Source of the DNA: Bacteroidota bacterium
Lineage (GTDB): Bacteria; Bacteroidota; Bacteroidia; Chitinophagales; Chitinophagaceae
Assembly (NCBI GenBank): GCA_018267515.1
Contig: JAFDYJ010000017.1
Span: 186,001 to 250,000 of the forward strand
Direction: 5' to 3'
Length of the DNA: 64,000 bases
Notes under the pieces: generated by a model
The model's database searches: none
Seen by the model: the letters and a program-made list of their open reading frames with translations, nothing else
Told to the model about the DNA's origin: nothing
Shown: positions 15,594-24,741 of the stretch, piece by piece
Layout of the letters: each line of letters opens with the position of its first letter
How positions within the stretch are numbered: the first letter of the stretch is position 1
Translations under genes and position numbers: made by a program

Positions 15594-16351
15594 TGAATGT
15601 GCTCATTGACTATACATTACATCTTGCCGATAATTCGCTGATCCTCGCTCAACGAAACAGCGAATGGTGTGGACATGGACCGGCATTAGAACAGGACATT
15701 GCAATCACCAATATTTCCTTAGATCTTATTGGACAGGCAAGATTTTTTTATCAATACTCCGCTACATTGATTGGCAATGAAGCAACAGAAGATTCTTTGG
15801 CCTATCTAAGAACAGAAAGAGAATACAGAAACTGTTTATTGGTGGAACAACCCAATGGCGACTGGGCTCAAACAATTTTAAGGCAATTTTTTTTCAGCCA
15901 ATACCAGTTTCTTTTATTTCAACATTTACAAGACTCCAATGATGAACAAATTGCAGCTATATCTGTTAAAACATTAAAGGAAGTTTCGTACCACCTACGC
16001 TGGAGCAGTGAATGGGTGATCCGGCTTGGAGATGGAACAGATGAAAGCCATAAAAGAATAATGAAAGCAATTGATGAACTTTGGATGTACACAGGTGAAA
16101 TGTTTCAACCGGCAAGCTATGAGCTGCAGGCTGCAGAAGAGAGGATTGGAACAGATGTTTCATCTTTAAAAGAGCCCTGGACGAACAGCGTTAATGATAT
16201 ATTTCAGAGAGCAACATTAACACTACCACCTGATAGAAATGGAAAATTCTTTCAAACCGGCGGTAAAGATGGAAAACACACAGAGCATCTTGGATATATT
16301 TTATCAGATTTACAATATATGCAAAGAACTTACCCGGGAAATGAATGGTAA
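15593..16351 (+). CDS. paaC: Phenylacetyl-CoA epoxidase structural subunit PaaC
   Basis: 252 residues of the ferritin-like PaaC family: YTLHLADNSLILAQRNSEWCGHGPALEQDIAITNISLDLIGQARF in sections near the N-terminus, and EVSYHLRWSSEWVIRLGDGTDES in the middle. PaaC pairs with PaaA and is generally regarded as structural rather than catalytic. The ATG overlaps the paaB stop. paaD follows after three bases. Confidence 0.96.
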   Translation: MNVLIDYTLHLADNSLILAQRNSEWCGHGPALEQDIAITNISLDLIGQARFFYQYSATLIGNEATEDSLAYLRTEREYRNCLLVEQPNGDWAQTILRQFFFSQYQFLLFQHLQDSNDEQIAAISVKTLKEVSYHLRWSSEWVIRLGDGTDESHKRIMKAIDELWMYTGEMFQPASYELQAAEERIGTDVSSLKEPWTNSVNDIFQRATLTLPPDRNGKFFQTGGKDGKHTEHLGYILSDLQYMQRTYPGNEW

Positions 16352-16354
16352 ACC

Positions 16355-16858
16355 ATGAACACATCAACAGAAATATCAGAAAAAAAGATTCGCAGTTTGC
16401 TTGAAGAAGTGAAAGATCCGGAAGTTCCGGTGCTTTCTGTTTTGGATCTGGGCATCGTCCGTGAAATTAATTTAAATGAAGATGGGATTGAAATTAAAAT
16501 CACACCTACATTCTCAGCATGCCCGGCAATGGATGTCATCCGTATAAATATTGAAATGGTTCTGACTTCACATGGATATAAAAATGTAAAAGTCGTACAG
16601 GTTCTTTCGCCGGCATGGACAACAGATTGGATGAGTGAAGAAGGGAAAAGAAAATTAAAAGAATATGGTATTGCTCCTCCCAATCCTAAACAACAAGTCT
16701 GCCACCAGGAATTGTTTGTGCAAGATGAAGCGGTACAATGTCCCCGTTGCGATTCTTATCATACGCACCGGGTAAGTGAGTTTGGTTCTACTCCCTGCAA
16801 AGCTTTGTACGTTTGTGATAATTGTAAAGAGCCTTTTGAATATTTCAAAAGTCATTAA
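16355..16858 (+). CDS. paaD: Phenylacetate pathway assembly protein PaaD
   Basis: 167 residues. An N-terminal MIP18/DUF59 domain (EVKDPEVPVLSVLDLGIVR, ~15-35; FSACPAMDVI) is followed by a C-terminal four-Cys zinc-ribbon-like segment (CPRCDSYHT ... CDNC). Related MIP18 proteins take part in iron-sulfur or metal-centre maturation. PaaD is required for an active epoxidase in studied systems. Directly downstream of paaC in the same operon. Confidence 0.95.
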   Translation: MNTSTEISEKKIRSLLEEVKDPEVPVLSVLDLGIVREINLNEDGIEIKITPTFSACPAMDVIRINIEMVLTSHGYKNVKVVQVLSPAWTTDWMSEEGKRKLKEYGIAPPNPKQQVCHQELFVQDEAVQCPRCDSYHTHRVSEFGSTPCKALYVCDNCKEPFEYFKSH

Positions 16859-16913
16859 ATAAGATTGCATTTTCCCGTATTAAGAATTTAGTTTTGTCAG
16901 GAAATTAATTTCC

Positions 16914-17687
16914 ATGCCTTCTGTTATTTTTGAAATAAAAGATTCCATCGGTTTCATCACTCTGAATCGTCCGGATAAGCTTAATGCTTTCAGTCGTGAA
17001 ATGGCGTTGCTGATGCAGGAAAGATTAGATGAATGCAAGAGTAATAAAGTGAGGTGTGTATATATCACCGGTGCTGGAAAAGCATTTTCTGCCGGGCAGG
17101 ATTTGGCAGAAGTTGCCAATCCCGATGGATCGGGAATGAAAAAAATTATTTCAGAACAATATAATCCGGTAATAAAAAAAATCAGGGAATTGGAAAAGCC
17201 GGTAGTAGCAGCTGTAAATGGAGTTGCTGCAGGGGCAGGAGCCAATATTGCTTTATGTTGTGATATTGTTATTGCCGCACAATCCGCTTCATTTATCCAG
17301 GCGTTTTCAAAAATCGGTTTGATACCGGATAGCGGGGGTACTTATTTTTTACCAAGGTTAATTGGTTGGCAAAAAGCATCTGCTTTAATGATGCTGGGAG
17401 AAAAAATTTCAGCAACAGAAGCTGAACGAATGGGAATGATTTATAAATTTTTCCCTGATGAAACTTTTTCAGAAAATACTTTGAGTATTACAAAATTTTT
17501 AGCGGAAATGCCCACAAAAGGAATAGCATTTACCAAGCAAGTGCTAAGCCTTTCATTTACCAATACCCTGGAACAACAATTGCATCAGGAAGATATTTAT
17601 CAGCAAAAAGCGGCAGAGACAGAGGATTATAAAGAAGGAGTAAAAGCGTTTTTAGAAAAAAGGATACCCAAGTTTAATGGAGAATAA
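16914..17687 (+). CDS. paaG: Ring-1,2-epoxyphenylacetyl-CoA isomerase PaaG (crotonase family)
   Basis: 257 residues of crotonase fold: LNRPDKLNAF, the oxyanion-hole segment GKAFSAGQDL, and GLIPDSGGTYFLPRLIG. The two hydratase glutamates are replaced (GANIAL and FIQAF at those positions), and an Asp follows GLIP. This is the pattern of PaaG, which isomerises the epoxide to oxepin-CoA, and argues against PaaF hydratase. It is the next gene after paaD (55-base gap). Confidence 0.88.
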   Translation: MPSVIFEIKDSIGFITLNRPDKLNAFSREMALLMQERLDECKSNKVRCVYITGAGKAFSAGQDLAEVANPDGSGMKKIISEQYNPVIKKIRELEKPVVAAVNGVAAGAGANIALCCDIVIAAQSASFIQAFSKIGLIPDSGGTYFLPRLIGWQKASALMMLGEKISATEAERMGMIYKFFPDETFSENTLSITKFLAEMPTKGIAFTKQVLSLSFTNTLEQQLHQEDIYQQKAAETEDYKEGVKAFLEKRIPKFNGE

Positions 17688-17714
17688 TATTCAATAATCA
17701 ATAATCCATTTTAA

Positions 17715-18146
17715 ATGCTAAATGATAAAGACAAAGTAGCCAACGATGTTGTTCAGCACATGATGGAGAATGACTTTTTTAGCCAATGGATGGGTGTGGA
17801 AGTATTAGATGTAAAAAAAGGTTATAGTAAAATAAAAATGACAATCCGGAAAGAAATGGTAAATGGTTTTGGTATTGTTCATGGCGGTTTACCGTTTTCA
17901 TTAGCCGACAGCGCTTTTGCATTTGCCTGTAATAATAGAAATAATTTATCTGTTGCCCTGGATGTTACAATTACTTTTACAAAACCGGTGAATGTGGGTG
18001 ATGTGCTGACTGCTGAAGCTAAAGAAGTACATAACGGAAAAAGTACCGGGGTCTATTTGATTTCTGTAACAAATCAAAAAAATGAAACAGTGGCATTATT
18101 TAAAGGAACCTGTTTTCGTACGGGCAAATTACTTATCTCACAATAA
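17715..18146 (+). CDS. paaI: Hotdog-fold acyl-CoA thioesterase PaaI
   Basis: 143 residues. The PaaI signature NGFGIVHGGLPFSLADSAFAFACN holds the HGG loop and the catalytic Asp of hotdog thioesterases. PaaI hydrolyses aberrant or accumulating aryl-CoA intermediates and so recycles CoA. It is the last gene of the phenylacetate run. A terminator-like hairpin lies ~115 bases downstream. Confidence 0.93.
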   Translation: MLNDKDKVANDVVQHMMENDFFSQWMGVEVLDVKKGYSKIKMTIRKEMVNGFGIVHGGLPFSLADSAFAFACNNRNNLSVALDVTITFTKPVNVGDVLTAEAKEVHNGKSTGVYLISVTNQKNETVALFKGTCFRTGKLLISQ

Positions 18147-18261
18147 CTGATTTTCTTTAGCAATTTGCTGCAAATATTTAGGTAGCTAAAACAGAGAAAA
18201 TTAATAATAGATATATTTAAATGCCTGTATCTCAATTCTGAAAAAACAAAATAAGGAATAC

Positions 18262-18281
18262 AACCTTTTTCAAGGTTTTTT
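18262..18281 (+). terminator. Terminator downstream of the paa operon
   Basis: AACCTT (18262-18267), a TTTC loop and AAGGTT (18272-18277), followed by T residues. It lies in the 357-base gap 18147-18503, which otherwise holds the promoter described next and no recognisable gene. Confidence 0.5.
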
Positions 18282-18304
18282 AAAAAAAATTATCAGCGCC
18301 AATG

Positions 18305-18336
18305 CTTGCTTATCCCGGTATCAGTGGTTACTTTTG
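18305..18336 (+). promoter_or_regulatory. Promoter of the secreted-protein gene at 18504
   Basis: CTTG (18305-18308), 20-base spacer, TACTTTTG (18329-18336). This matches the Bacteroidota consensus at all but one base. Transcription would start near 18342, leaving a 5' UTR of about 160 bases with no recognised structure. Confidence 0.6.
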
Positions 18337-18503
18337 TAATACTACTTATCCAGATACCCTCTCAAAAACCTCTCTTTAAAATTCGTTTTTCATCCTTCAG
18401 GGAAACCTCCCATTAAAATCCTGTCAATAACCGTACTCCATTTCCTCCAAAAGCCAGCTTTTGAGTTTAGGATCTATTTATTATTTATATAAAACCTTGA
18501 AGC

Positions 18504-19991
18504 ATGAAAAAGATTACTCTAAGTAATTTTTCTAAGAATTACAATTCATTAAAGATTTCGATGACAGCAAGCCTGTTTTTATTTACAGGCTCTTTGTTAG
18601 CGCAGATTAACCCACCGGCACCTCCGGCACCCAAACCCGCAACTAATAACTGTACAGCTGAAGTTTCTACTCCCTGTCCGGCAGGATCCTTCTCTGCAAG
18701 TTTCAGTGGTGGTGATTATGTAGATGGAACCGGAACCGGCTCCGGTAATAGTGTAAGCAGAAGCATGGGAGCTGTATGGCGCTATGCCAATGTAGCGAAC
18801 ATAAGCGGCCAACAAATCAATGCAACAGTTAAGATTGATACTATATTTAATGCTACTGTGTCGGATGTTGATAATGATAATGCAGTAGATCAAAATAATA
18901 ATACTGTTCCTACCTGGTTTACACCAAGTATTGCTCCTACCAATGCAGGTTCCGGAAGCTCATCTCACAGGGGTTATGTACAGTTTACCTTCACTTTCTT
19001 CAAAGCGAATGTTGGGGATGGTTATACAGATTCTGCCAAACTTCTTGGCATCAATTACACTCACTATGATATTGATGGTTTAACCGGAAGTGGATACAGT
19101 CTTAGAGAAACAGGATTAGTGCAGGATGTTTCCCAACTTACCAGTGTGGCAGCAAATGCAAATACAGAGCTGGTAGCCTACAATTATAGTACCGGCACCA
19201 AAAACTGGAAAGGTTTTGCAGCATCCACCACAACCCGTAACGGAACCACCAGCTGTTCTGAAGTGGTTGCCAGTTTTAAATATAATGCGGTAAATAATCC
19301 CGTGTCTTCAGTTTCGGTAAGAATGGGATATGAATATGTTCGCACAGGTTCTGGTAGCTATGGTTCTCAAGCCCGCCTGTATGCTTCCAAATTCGGTTGT
19401 TTCAATTTTCCACAGGAATCAACTCTTCCTGTACGATTAATTAGCTTTAGCGGCTCTTATAAGAGCCAGGCTTCCTTGCTCAGCTGGGATGTTGCTGATG
19501 AAATCAGTTTTGATCACTACGAAATTGAGCGCAGCAGCACCGGGTATGATTTTGCAAAGGTTGGAGTTCAGCAGGCCTTAGGCACAACAAGCGGCAACAG
19601 ACAGTATCAGTACACTGATGATCTATCTATTGCAAACGGAAATATTTTCTATTACCGTTTAAAGATGGTGGACATTGACGGAAAGTCAAAATACAGTAAT
19701 GTGATAATGATACGTAAAGATCAAAATGCAATTAACGGAATCAGCATTGCCCCCAATCCTGTTACCAACGGCATGGCTACTCTAAGGTTAAGTGCAACTG
19801 CGCCCGGATCAGTTGACCTGAGGGTTATTGATTTTACAGGAAAAGTCATGCTGCGTCAGCAAAACCATGTGTATGAAGGCAATAACAGTATTTCCTTAAA
19901 TAACCTGGGTAAACTGATGCCCGGTATTTATACATTACAATTGATCAACGGAGAAACTGTAACAAGCAGTAAATTCTCAATAATAAAATAA
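18504..19991 (+). CDS. Secreted protein with type IX secretion sorting domain
   Basis: 495 residues. A long signal peptide runs to about residue 34 (LFLFTGSLLAQ), followed by a proline-rich segment (NPPAPPAPKPA) and a unique ~270-residue beta-rich domain without a recognised family. Then comes the common Bacteroidota tail: PVRLISFSGSYKSQASLLSWDV, a ferritin-independent beta sandwich (~310-400), and a C-terminal sorting domain (APNPVTNGMATLRL ... GIYTLQLINGETVTSSKFSIIK) that directs type IX export and surface attachment. A strong terminator follows. The function is unknown. Confidence 0.85.
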   Translation: MKKITLSNFSKNYNSLKISMTASLFLFTGSLLAQINPPAPPAPKPATNNCTAEVSTPCPAGSFSASFSGGDYVDGTGTGSGNSVSRSMGAVWRYANVANISGQQINATVKIDTIFNATVSDVDNDNAVDQNNNTVPTWFTPSIAPTNAGSGSSSHRGYVQFTFTFFKANVGDGYTDSAKLLGINYTHYDIDGLTGSGYSLRETGLVQDVSQLTSVAANANTELVAYNYSTGTKNWKGFAASTTTRNGTTSCSEVVASFKYNAVNNPVSSVSVRMGYEYVRTGSGSYGSQARLYASKFGCFNFPQESTLPVRLISFSGSYKSQASLLSWDVADEISFDHYEIERSSTGYDFAKVGVQQALGTTSGNRQYQYTDDLSIANGNIFYYRLKMVDIDGKSKYSNVIMIRKDQNAINGISIAPNPVTNGMATLRLSATAPGSVDLRVIDFTGKVMLRQQNHVYEGNNSISLNNLGKLMPGIYTLQLINGETVTSSKFSIIK

Positions 19992-20026
19992 TCGGCAGCT
20001 GTTTTAGCTCAAGGATTTTTTTCTTG

Positions 20027-20057
20027 ACCCCTCTTGCGAGAGCGGAGGGGTTTCTTT
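20027..20057 (+). terminator. Terminator after the gene at 18504
   Basis: ACCCCTC (20027-20033) pairs with GAGGGGT (20045-20051) across an 11-base loop and is followed by TTCTTTT. Confidence 0.75.
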
Positions 20058-20170
20058 TATATCGTAAAATCCCTATTCTACGAAAAAAATCTTTTTCATA
20101 CGCTTTAAAAATTGTAATTTAATAGTTCGCTTTTATTTGAAATCAAAACTAAAATTAAACCCTTGTGAGT

Positions 20171-21424
20171 ATGAGAAAATTTTTACTTTCTACACTATTT
20201 GTTACCGTGTATTTTGTATTGGCTGGAGTAGATGCTGAAAGCCAAAGTAACCGTGTGATTTATGCAATAACAGACATCCAGAAGCAGGGATCCAACTGGA
20301 ATTATCTTAGAAAACTGAATTTACAAACCAATTCATATAGTGAAGTGTTATTGAATGGAGCTAACGCCGATCAGATAGCTTATGATGTCAGCACAAAAAA
20401 ACAGATTGAAGATTTTAACACAGCTGCCCGTTTTGATTATCCGATACAACCTGCCTTCAGTTCAGGAGTTGCTGCATTGGCTTATGATAAAAAAAGCAGC
20501 CGCCTGTATTACACTCCCATGTACATTGATCAGTTGCGCTACATTGATTTAAAAACAATGAAAGTATATTATGTAACCGATCAGCAGCTTTCCGGAATTG
20601 CTCTGAAATCTTCAGACCAGGGAAATGTGATAAGCAGGATGACTGTAGCTAACGACGGCAATGTTTATACAATGACCAATGATGCAATGCATCTTATCCG
20701 CTTTGGTACCGGCAAAGATTTCATAATTGAAGACCTGGGCGCTTTAGTAGATGATCCGGCGAACAAAGGAATTTCTATTCATAATTCCTGCAACAGTTAT
20801 GGAGGAGATATCATTGCAGATGATGAAGGGAACCTGTTCCTCATTACAGGTCGTAACAATGTTTTCAAATTGGATGTAGATACGAAAGTGGCAACACACA
20901 TCGCTGTCATCAGCGGTTTACCTGTTTCCTTTACTACTAATGGTGCTGCAGTGGATGATCATAACAAAATAATTATCGGTAGTGCCGCCGATTCCAGTGC
21001 CTCCTACTTTATTGTAGATCCCGGTAACTGGTCAGCATCTCCTTACAAAATTTCGGGAGAAACATGGCGCAGTTCTGACCTGGCAAGCAGTAATTTACTG
21101 AAAACTAAAAAAACAACTCTTAATACCCTGGATGTAGTTGAAAACCCGGCCAACTTTTATAATAATAAAATCCAGGTGTATCCTAACCCGGTAACTGAAA
21201 ATCAATTTACACTACAATTCTCACAGCTGACTGCCGGCAATTATTCCATTCAAATTACGGATGTAATTGGAAGACAGGTGGTACAACGCATGATTTCGAT
21301 TAATTCTGATGAACGAAATGAAAATATAAAACTGCATCCTAATACTGCCAAAGGAATTTACATGATAAAAGTAACCGACCAGGAAAACAAATCAATATTT
21401 TCCAAAAAACTGATAGTTCAGTAA
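20171..21424 (+). CDS. Secreted protein with C-terminal sorting domain
   Basis: 417 residues from ATG 20171 (a GTG six bases earlier is in frame). A signal peptide ends near AESQS. The body has repeated beta blades (VIYAITDIQKQGSNWNYLRKLNL, LIRFGTGKDFIIEDLGAL, DIIADDEGNLFLITG), suggesting a beta-propeller. The C-terminal ~80 residues (VYPNPVTENQFTLQF ... KGIYMIKVTDQENKSIFSKKL) form a type IX sorting domain. Probably surface-displayed. Its role is unknown. It lies 180 bases after another sorting-domain gene, but a terminator separates them. Confidence 0.85.
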   Translation: MRKFLLSTLFVTVYFVLAGVDAESQSNRVIYAITDIQKQGSNWNYLRKLNLQTNSYSEVLLNGANADQIAYDVSTKKQIEDFNTAARFDYPIQPAFSSGVAALAYDKKSSRLYYTPMYIDQLRYIDLKTMKVYYVTDQQLSGIALKSSDQGNVISRMTVANDGNVYTMTNDAMHLIRFGTGKDFIIEDLGALVDDPANKGISIHNSCNSYGGDIIADDEGNLFLITGRNNVFKLDVDTKVATHIAVISGLPVSFTTNGAAVDDHNKIIIGSAADSSASYFIVDPGNWSASPYKISGETWRSSDLASSNLLKTKKTTLNTLDVVENPANFYNNKIQVYPNPVTENQFTLQFSQLTAGNYSIQITDVIGRQVVQRMISINSDERNENIKLHPNTAKGIYMIKVTDQENKSIFSKKLIVQ

Positions 21425-21554
21425 GAAAGTATTTTTCCTGAAAACAGGGCACGGTTATCAGGGTTTCATCCTTCAACAAGCAAGGATTGACAGATCCGGG
21501 TCTTCTAACCGGTAGCCGGATACATTACGTTAAAATTTCTTTCCGGATAATATT

Positions 21555-21959
21555 TTAGTTGTTAAAATTAATTTTTTCCGGTCCGGATGCAGGTGAAAAA
21601 AGATTACGACGTATTGCTGATGAAATGCTAATTGCTCTTTGCTTGGCCAGCAAGGCCTTTTCTCCTTCAAAAAACTCATCAACCGTAGAATTAAAAATAT
21701 AAACCCAGCGTTGAAAATGTTTTTCTTCCAGGGGGAAGCTGTTATGAATATTTTTATGTGCCTGCATGGGATTTCCGGTATAAGCTCCTGTATAAAAAAG
21801 AGTATTCTCCCAAAAATCGAACATAACAGGTAAATTCTTTTCCCAATTCATATGAATATGATCAAATACAGGAGCCAGCAATTCATCAGCTTTAACTCTC
21901 TCAATAAATCTTTTTATAAGCTGTTCAATATCCAATCTTGTTTTTATGTCTTTTTTCAT
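21555..21959 (-). CDS. Group III truncated haemoglobin
   Basis: 134 residues. Matches group III truncated globins: VDELL-type helix (RVKADELLAPVFDHI), the FWENTLFYTGAYTGNPMQAH block and HFQRWVYIFNSTVDEFF. Such globins bind O2 or NO. The ATG overlaps the stop codon of a small upstream frame (ATGA) and lies 65 bases after nosY, so it is the last gene of the nos run. A role in NO or oxygen protection during N2O respiration is inference from position. Confidence 0.88.
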   Translation of the reverse strand: MKKDIKTRLDIEQLIKRFIERVKADELLAPVFDHIHMNWEKNLPVMFDFWENTLFYTGAYTGNPMQAHKNIHNSFPLEEKHFQRWVYIFNSTVDEFFEGEKALLAKQRAISISSAIRRNLFSPASGPEKINFNN

Positions 21960-22063
21960 TGGCTTATATTCAGAATGAAAATAAAAACACTGAGTATGAT
22001 TACATTAAAAAATGCAGCTCCTGTTATAAATCCTTTTTTTGAAACCTTCTTAATGACAGCCAA
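21956..22063 (-). CDS. Possible 35-residue single-span membrane peptide
   Basis: A 35-codon frame from a TTG at 22063 overlaps the end of nosY by 40 bases. It encodes a basic start (LAVIKKVSKKG) followed by one hydrophobic helix (FNVIILSVFIFIL). Its stop TGA overlaps the haemoglobin ATG as ATGA, which would couple translation of the two. No ATG is available, and chance openness over this length is quite possible. Confidence 0.3.
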   Translation of the reverse strand: MAVIKKVSKKGFITGAAFFNVIILSVFIFILNISQ

Positions 22064-22791
22064 AATACGGTTACAACCCAACTGAATAAAATTGCAACTG
22101 CAATAATAAAACCGGTATTAGAGCCAAAGAAATCTCTGAATACGGCGCCGGTATATCCCATTAATGCCGATGTATCCATTTTCAGCAATACCATAATCCG
22201 GCTCAGGTCAATAGGGTTGAGTGCTGCCGCCACTACCATAAATTTTTCCAGCGGGTATTCCTGGAACTGGAATAGAATAAATAAAATCAATCCGTCAAAG
22301 AGTAATGAAAAATAAAGCCATAAAAAAATAGCAAACCCGATACCCTTTGCTTTATCTCTTGCAATAACTGCAGCCAGCAAGGCAATAGCAACAAATATTA
22401 CCGTTAGTAATAATCCCATAATGATCATGATATAACCCGTTGCACTTGCAGCATAAAGAAGAACCGGTATTCCTATGCCAATAAAAAATGAAAATGTCAG
22501 TGATCCTGCCAAACCGGTGAAAAGACTGGCCCACAATTGCTTCCTCTTTAAGGGTTGGCTCACCAATAATTCTATAAACTCAGCACTGTTATAAATATAT
22601 ATTGTAGAAAATATAACTGAAACCAATGGAACAATTATCAAAATAATATTCAGAAGACTTAATAAGCCTTTTGAAGAACTGTCTTCCAGGTTGAACACAC
22701 TTAATGAAATAAGAAATAAAAAAATAGTATAGCCAATTACAATTTTATTTCTCAGAATGTCCACCAGAACATATTTAGTAATCTTTTTCAT
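22024..22791 (-). CDS. nosY: ABC transporter permease NosY
   Basis: 255 residues with six predicted membrane helices (first near residues 12-32, last ~225-247). It shows the ABC-2 permease pattern NSAEFIELLVSQPLKRKQLW after the second helix. NosY forms the membrane channel of the NosDFY complex needed to build the CuZ centre of nitrous oxide reductase. It starts four bases after nosF. Confidence 0.92.
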   Translation of the reverse strand: MKKITKYVLVDILRNKIVIGYTIFLFLISLSVFNLEDSSSKGLLSLLNIILIIVPLVSVIFSTIYIYNSAEFIELLVSQPLKRKQLWASLFTGLAGSLTFSFFIGIGIPVLLYAASATGYIMIIMGLLLTVIFVAIALLAAVIARDKAKGIGFAIFLWLYFSLLFDGLILFILFQFQEYPLEKFMVVAAALNPIDLSRIMVLLKMDTSALMGYTGAVFRDFFGSNTGFIIAVAILFSWVVTVFWLSLRRFQKKDL

Positions 22792-22795
22792 TGTT

Positions 22796-23506
22796 TCATT
22801 TTTTTGACATTACCGAAGCAATCACTTTTGATAATTTCTGCTCTCCTGTATCTTTTTGAAGTTCGCTGAGCTTTTTATGAAATTGAATATTCCCTTCCTG
22901 CATATAAATTACCTGTGTGATTAATTCATCCAGTTCACTGAGAATATGGGAGGTGATGAGAATCAATTTCCCTTTCTCCTTTTCACTTTTAATTTTTTCT
23001 TTTAACGTTTCTGAAGCCACCGGATCTAATCCTGCCGTGGGCTCATCAAGTATTAATACATCCGGATCAAATAAAAAAGCCAGCGAGGCACTAACTTTTT
23101 GCCGGGTACCGCCCGAAAGTGTTCTCATTCTCTTCTGCAACATCTGATCAAGCCCGAAATACCGTATCAACGATTCGTCAAACTTGTTTTCTGTACTTTC
23201 AGACCGTATATCTTTCATCATTTTAAAAACCTGGCCAATAGTCATATTATCAGGATATCTCCCAATCTGAGGCATATACCCGATATGGCGGCGATACTTC
23301 CAGTCGTGTATAATATTTTTCCCATTAAATGTAATGAAGCCGCTGTCCGGTACCACCATTCCGAGTATGCATTTAATAAAAGTTGTCTTTCCACTTCCGT
23401 TAGGACCAATCAATGCAATGCACTCTCCTTTATTACAGGTGACAGACACATTGTTCAATGCTTTTAGCCTGCCGAATTGTTTGGTTACGTTACTGGCTAT
23501 AATCAT
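22796..23506 (-). CDS. nosF: ABC transporter ATP-binding protein NosF
   Basis: 236 residues. Walker A GPNGSGKTT, signature LSGGTRQKV, Walker B VLILDEPTAGLD, then the switch His (ITSH). It supplies ATP hydrolysis to NosDFY. The start overlaps nosD by four bases and the end is four bases from nosY, a tight translational unit. Confidence 0.95.
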   Translation of the reverse strand: MIIASNVTKQFGRLKALNNVSVTCNKGECIALIGPNGSGKTTFIKCILGMVVPDSGFITFNGKNIIHDWKYRRHIGYMPQIGRYPDNMTIGQVFKMMKDIRSESTENKFDESLIRYFGLDQMLQKRMRTLSGGTRQKVSASLAFLFDPDVLILDEPTAGLDPVASETLKEKIKSEKEKGKLILITSHILSELDELITQVIYMQEGNIQFHKKLSELQKDTGEQKLSKVIASVMSKK

Positions 23507-24741
23507 AAATGTAATGGTTTCATGAGCGGAAAATTATCTTTTAAATTCTCGGGTGTCAGTGTGGGCAGGATTTTTTCAGATCTGTCCAGCAGGGATGTCA
23601 TGAAGCTTCTGTACAACATCATGGCAGCGGGGTTTTTTTCAACAATCATAGAATAGAGACTTACAGGCCGGTAAGGGATATCGCCAACTTTGTCCTTATT
23701 CAGGTCGTAGCCATCATACTTATCCCAATAATTGCGATCAAAACTATTCAGTACCAGGCTCCCGTTAGTACCTACATCAAATGTGTTACCCTCGAAATTA
23801 TTTTTTGTAATAACATTGTCGAGGCAACTTGCCTGTATCTTCATGGCCCAACCATTATCTTTAAATTCATTTTTCTCTACAAGTATGCGGCTGGCGCCTT
23901 CCATAAAAATACCGCTGGTATTTCGCAAAAATTTATTCCCGATGATATAGCTGTCAGAAATTTCTTTTAGAAAAATTCCATAAGATGCATCACCCCAGTT
24001 TTCTTCGAAGTAATTATTGAACATCTTAACCCCGTGAGTAAACATTACAGAAACTCCGGCGCCGTTATTACGAAATACGTTGGAGATATAGGAATCATTA
24101 TTAGAAAACATGAAGTGCAGGCCATATCTCATGTTTTTATGCGATTCATTCCGCCAGATTACCGAATTAGTAACGAATTCAAAATAAATTCCATCCCGGT
24201 GACCGGTGATGTTATTACCTATAATTTGCAAACTATCACTCTTCCAGCAATGAATACCGTTTCCGCTTTCCTGCTCTGTTTTTGCAGTCGCCGTCAGTTT
24301 ATTATTTTCAATAAGACAATTGAAACTGGATTGAGAATAAATTCCGAAAAAAGTATCTTCTAAAATATTGCCTGAAATAGTTACATCATGGCAGCCATAA
24401 ATCCTGATGGCGGCTATATCCACAAGACTGGATACGCCGGAATGAACAATTTTAAATCCTTTTACAGTTACGTAGTTAGCCTTAATGGAAATTATTTCAT
24501 ATTGATGTTCACCATCAAGAACAGGAAAATTATTTCCAATTAAAACAATGGATTTGCCGATTACAATATTTTTTTCCCGATAGAGTCCATTTTCTACAAG
24601 AACTGTATCGCCATTAACGGCAGCAGCAATAGCCTGGCCTATCGAATGAAATTGAAATTGCTTTCCTACCCTGATTGTCCGAGCATGAGAAGTAATCCCG
24701 GTTATTAACAATCCGGCTAATATGTAAAATATGTTTTTCAT
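23503..24741 (-). CDS. nosD: Periplasmic copper-maturation protein NosD
   Basis: 412 residues. A signal peptide of about 20 residues (ending SHA) precedes a right-handed beta-helix built of CASH/PbH1 repeats (VLIGNNFPVLDGEH, ISGNILEDTFFGIY, IIGNNITGHRDGIYFEF, LEKNEFKDNGWAMKIQ). NosD interacts with NosL and NosFY to deliver copper/sulfide to NosZ in the periplasm. It overlaps nosL by one base and nosF by four. Confidence 0.94.
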   Translation of the reverse strand: MKNIFYILAGLLITGITSHARTIRVGKQFQFHSIGQAIAAAVNGDTVLVENGLYREKNIVIGKSIVLIGNNFPVLDGEHQYEIISIKANYVTVKGFKIVHSGVSSLVDIAAIRIYGCHDVTISGNILEDTFFGIYSQSSFNCLIENNKLTATAKTEQESGNGIHCWKSDSLQIIGNNITGHRDGIYFEFVTNSVIWRNESHKNMRYGLHFMFSNNDSYISNVFRNNGAGVSVMFTHGVKMFNNYFEENWGDASYGIFLKEISDSYIIGNKFLRNTSGIFMEGASRILVEKNEFKDNGWAMKIQASCLDNVITKNNFEGNTFDVGTNGSLVLNSFDRNYWDKYDGYDLNKDKVGDIPYRPVSLYSMIVEKNPAAMMLYRSFMTSLLDRSEKILPTLTPENLKDNFPLMKPLHL

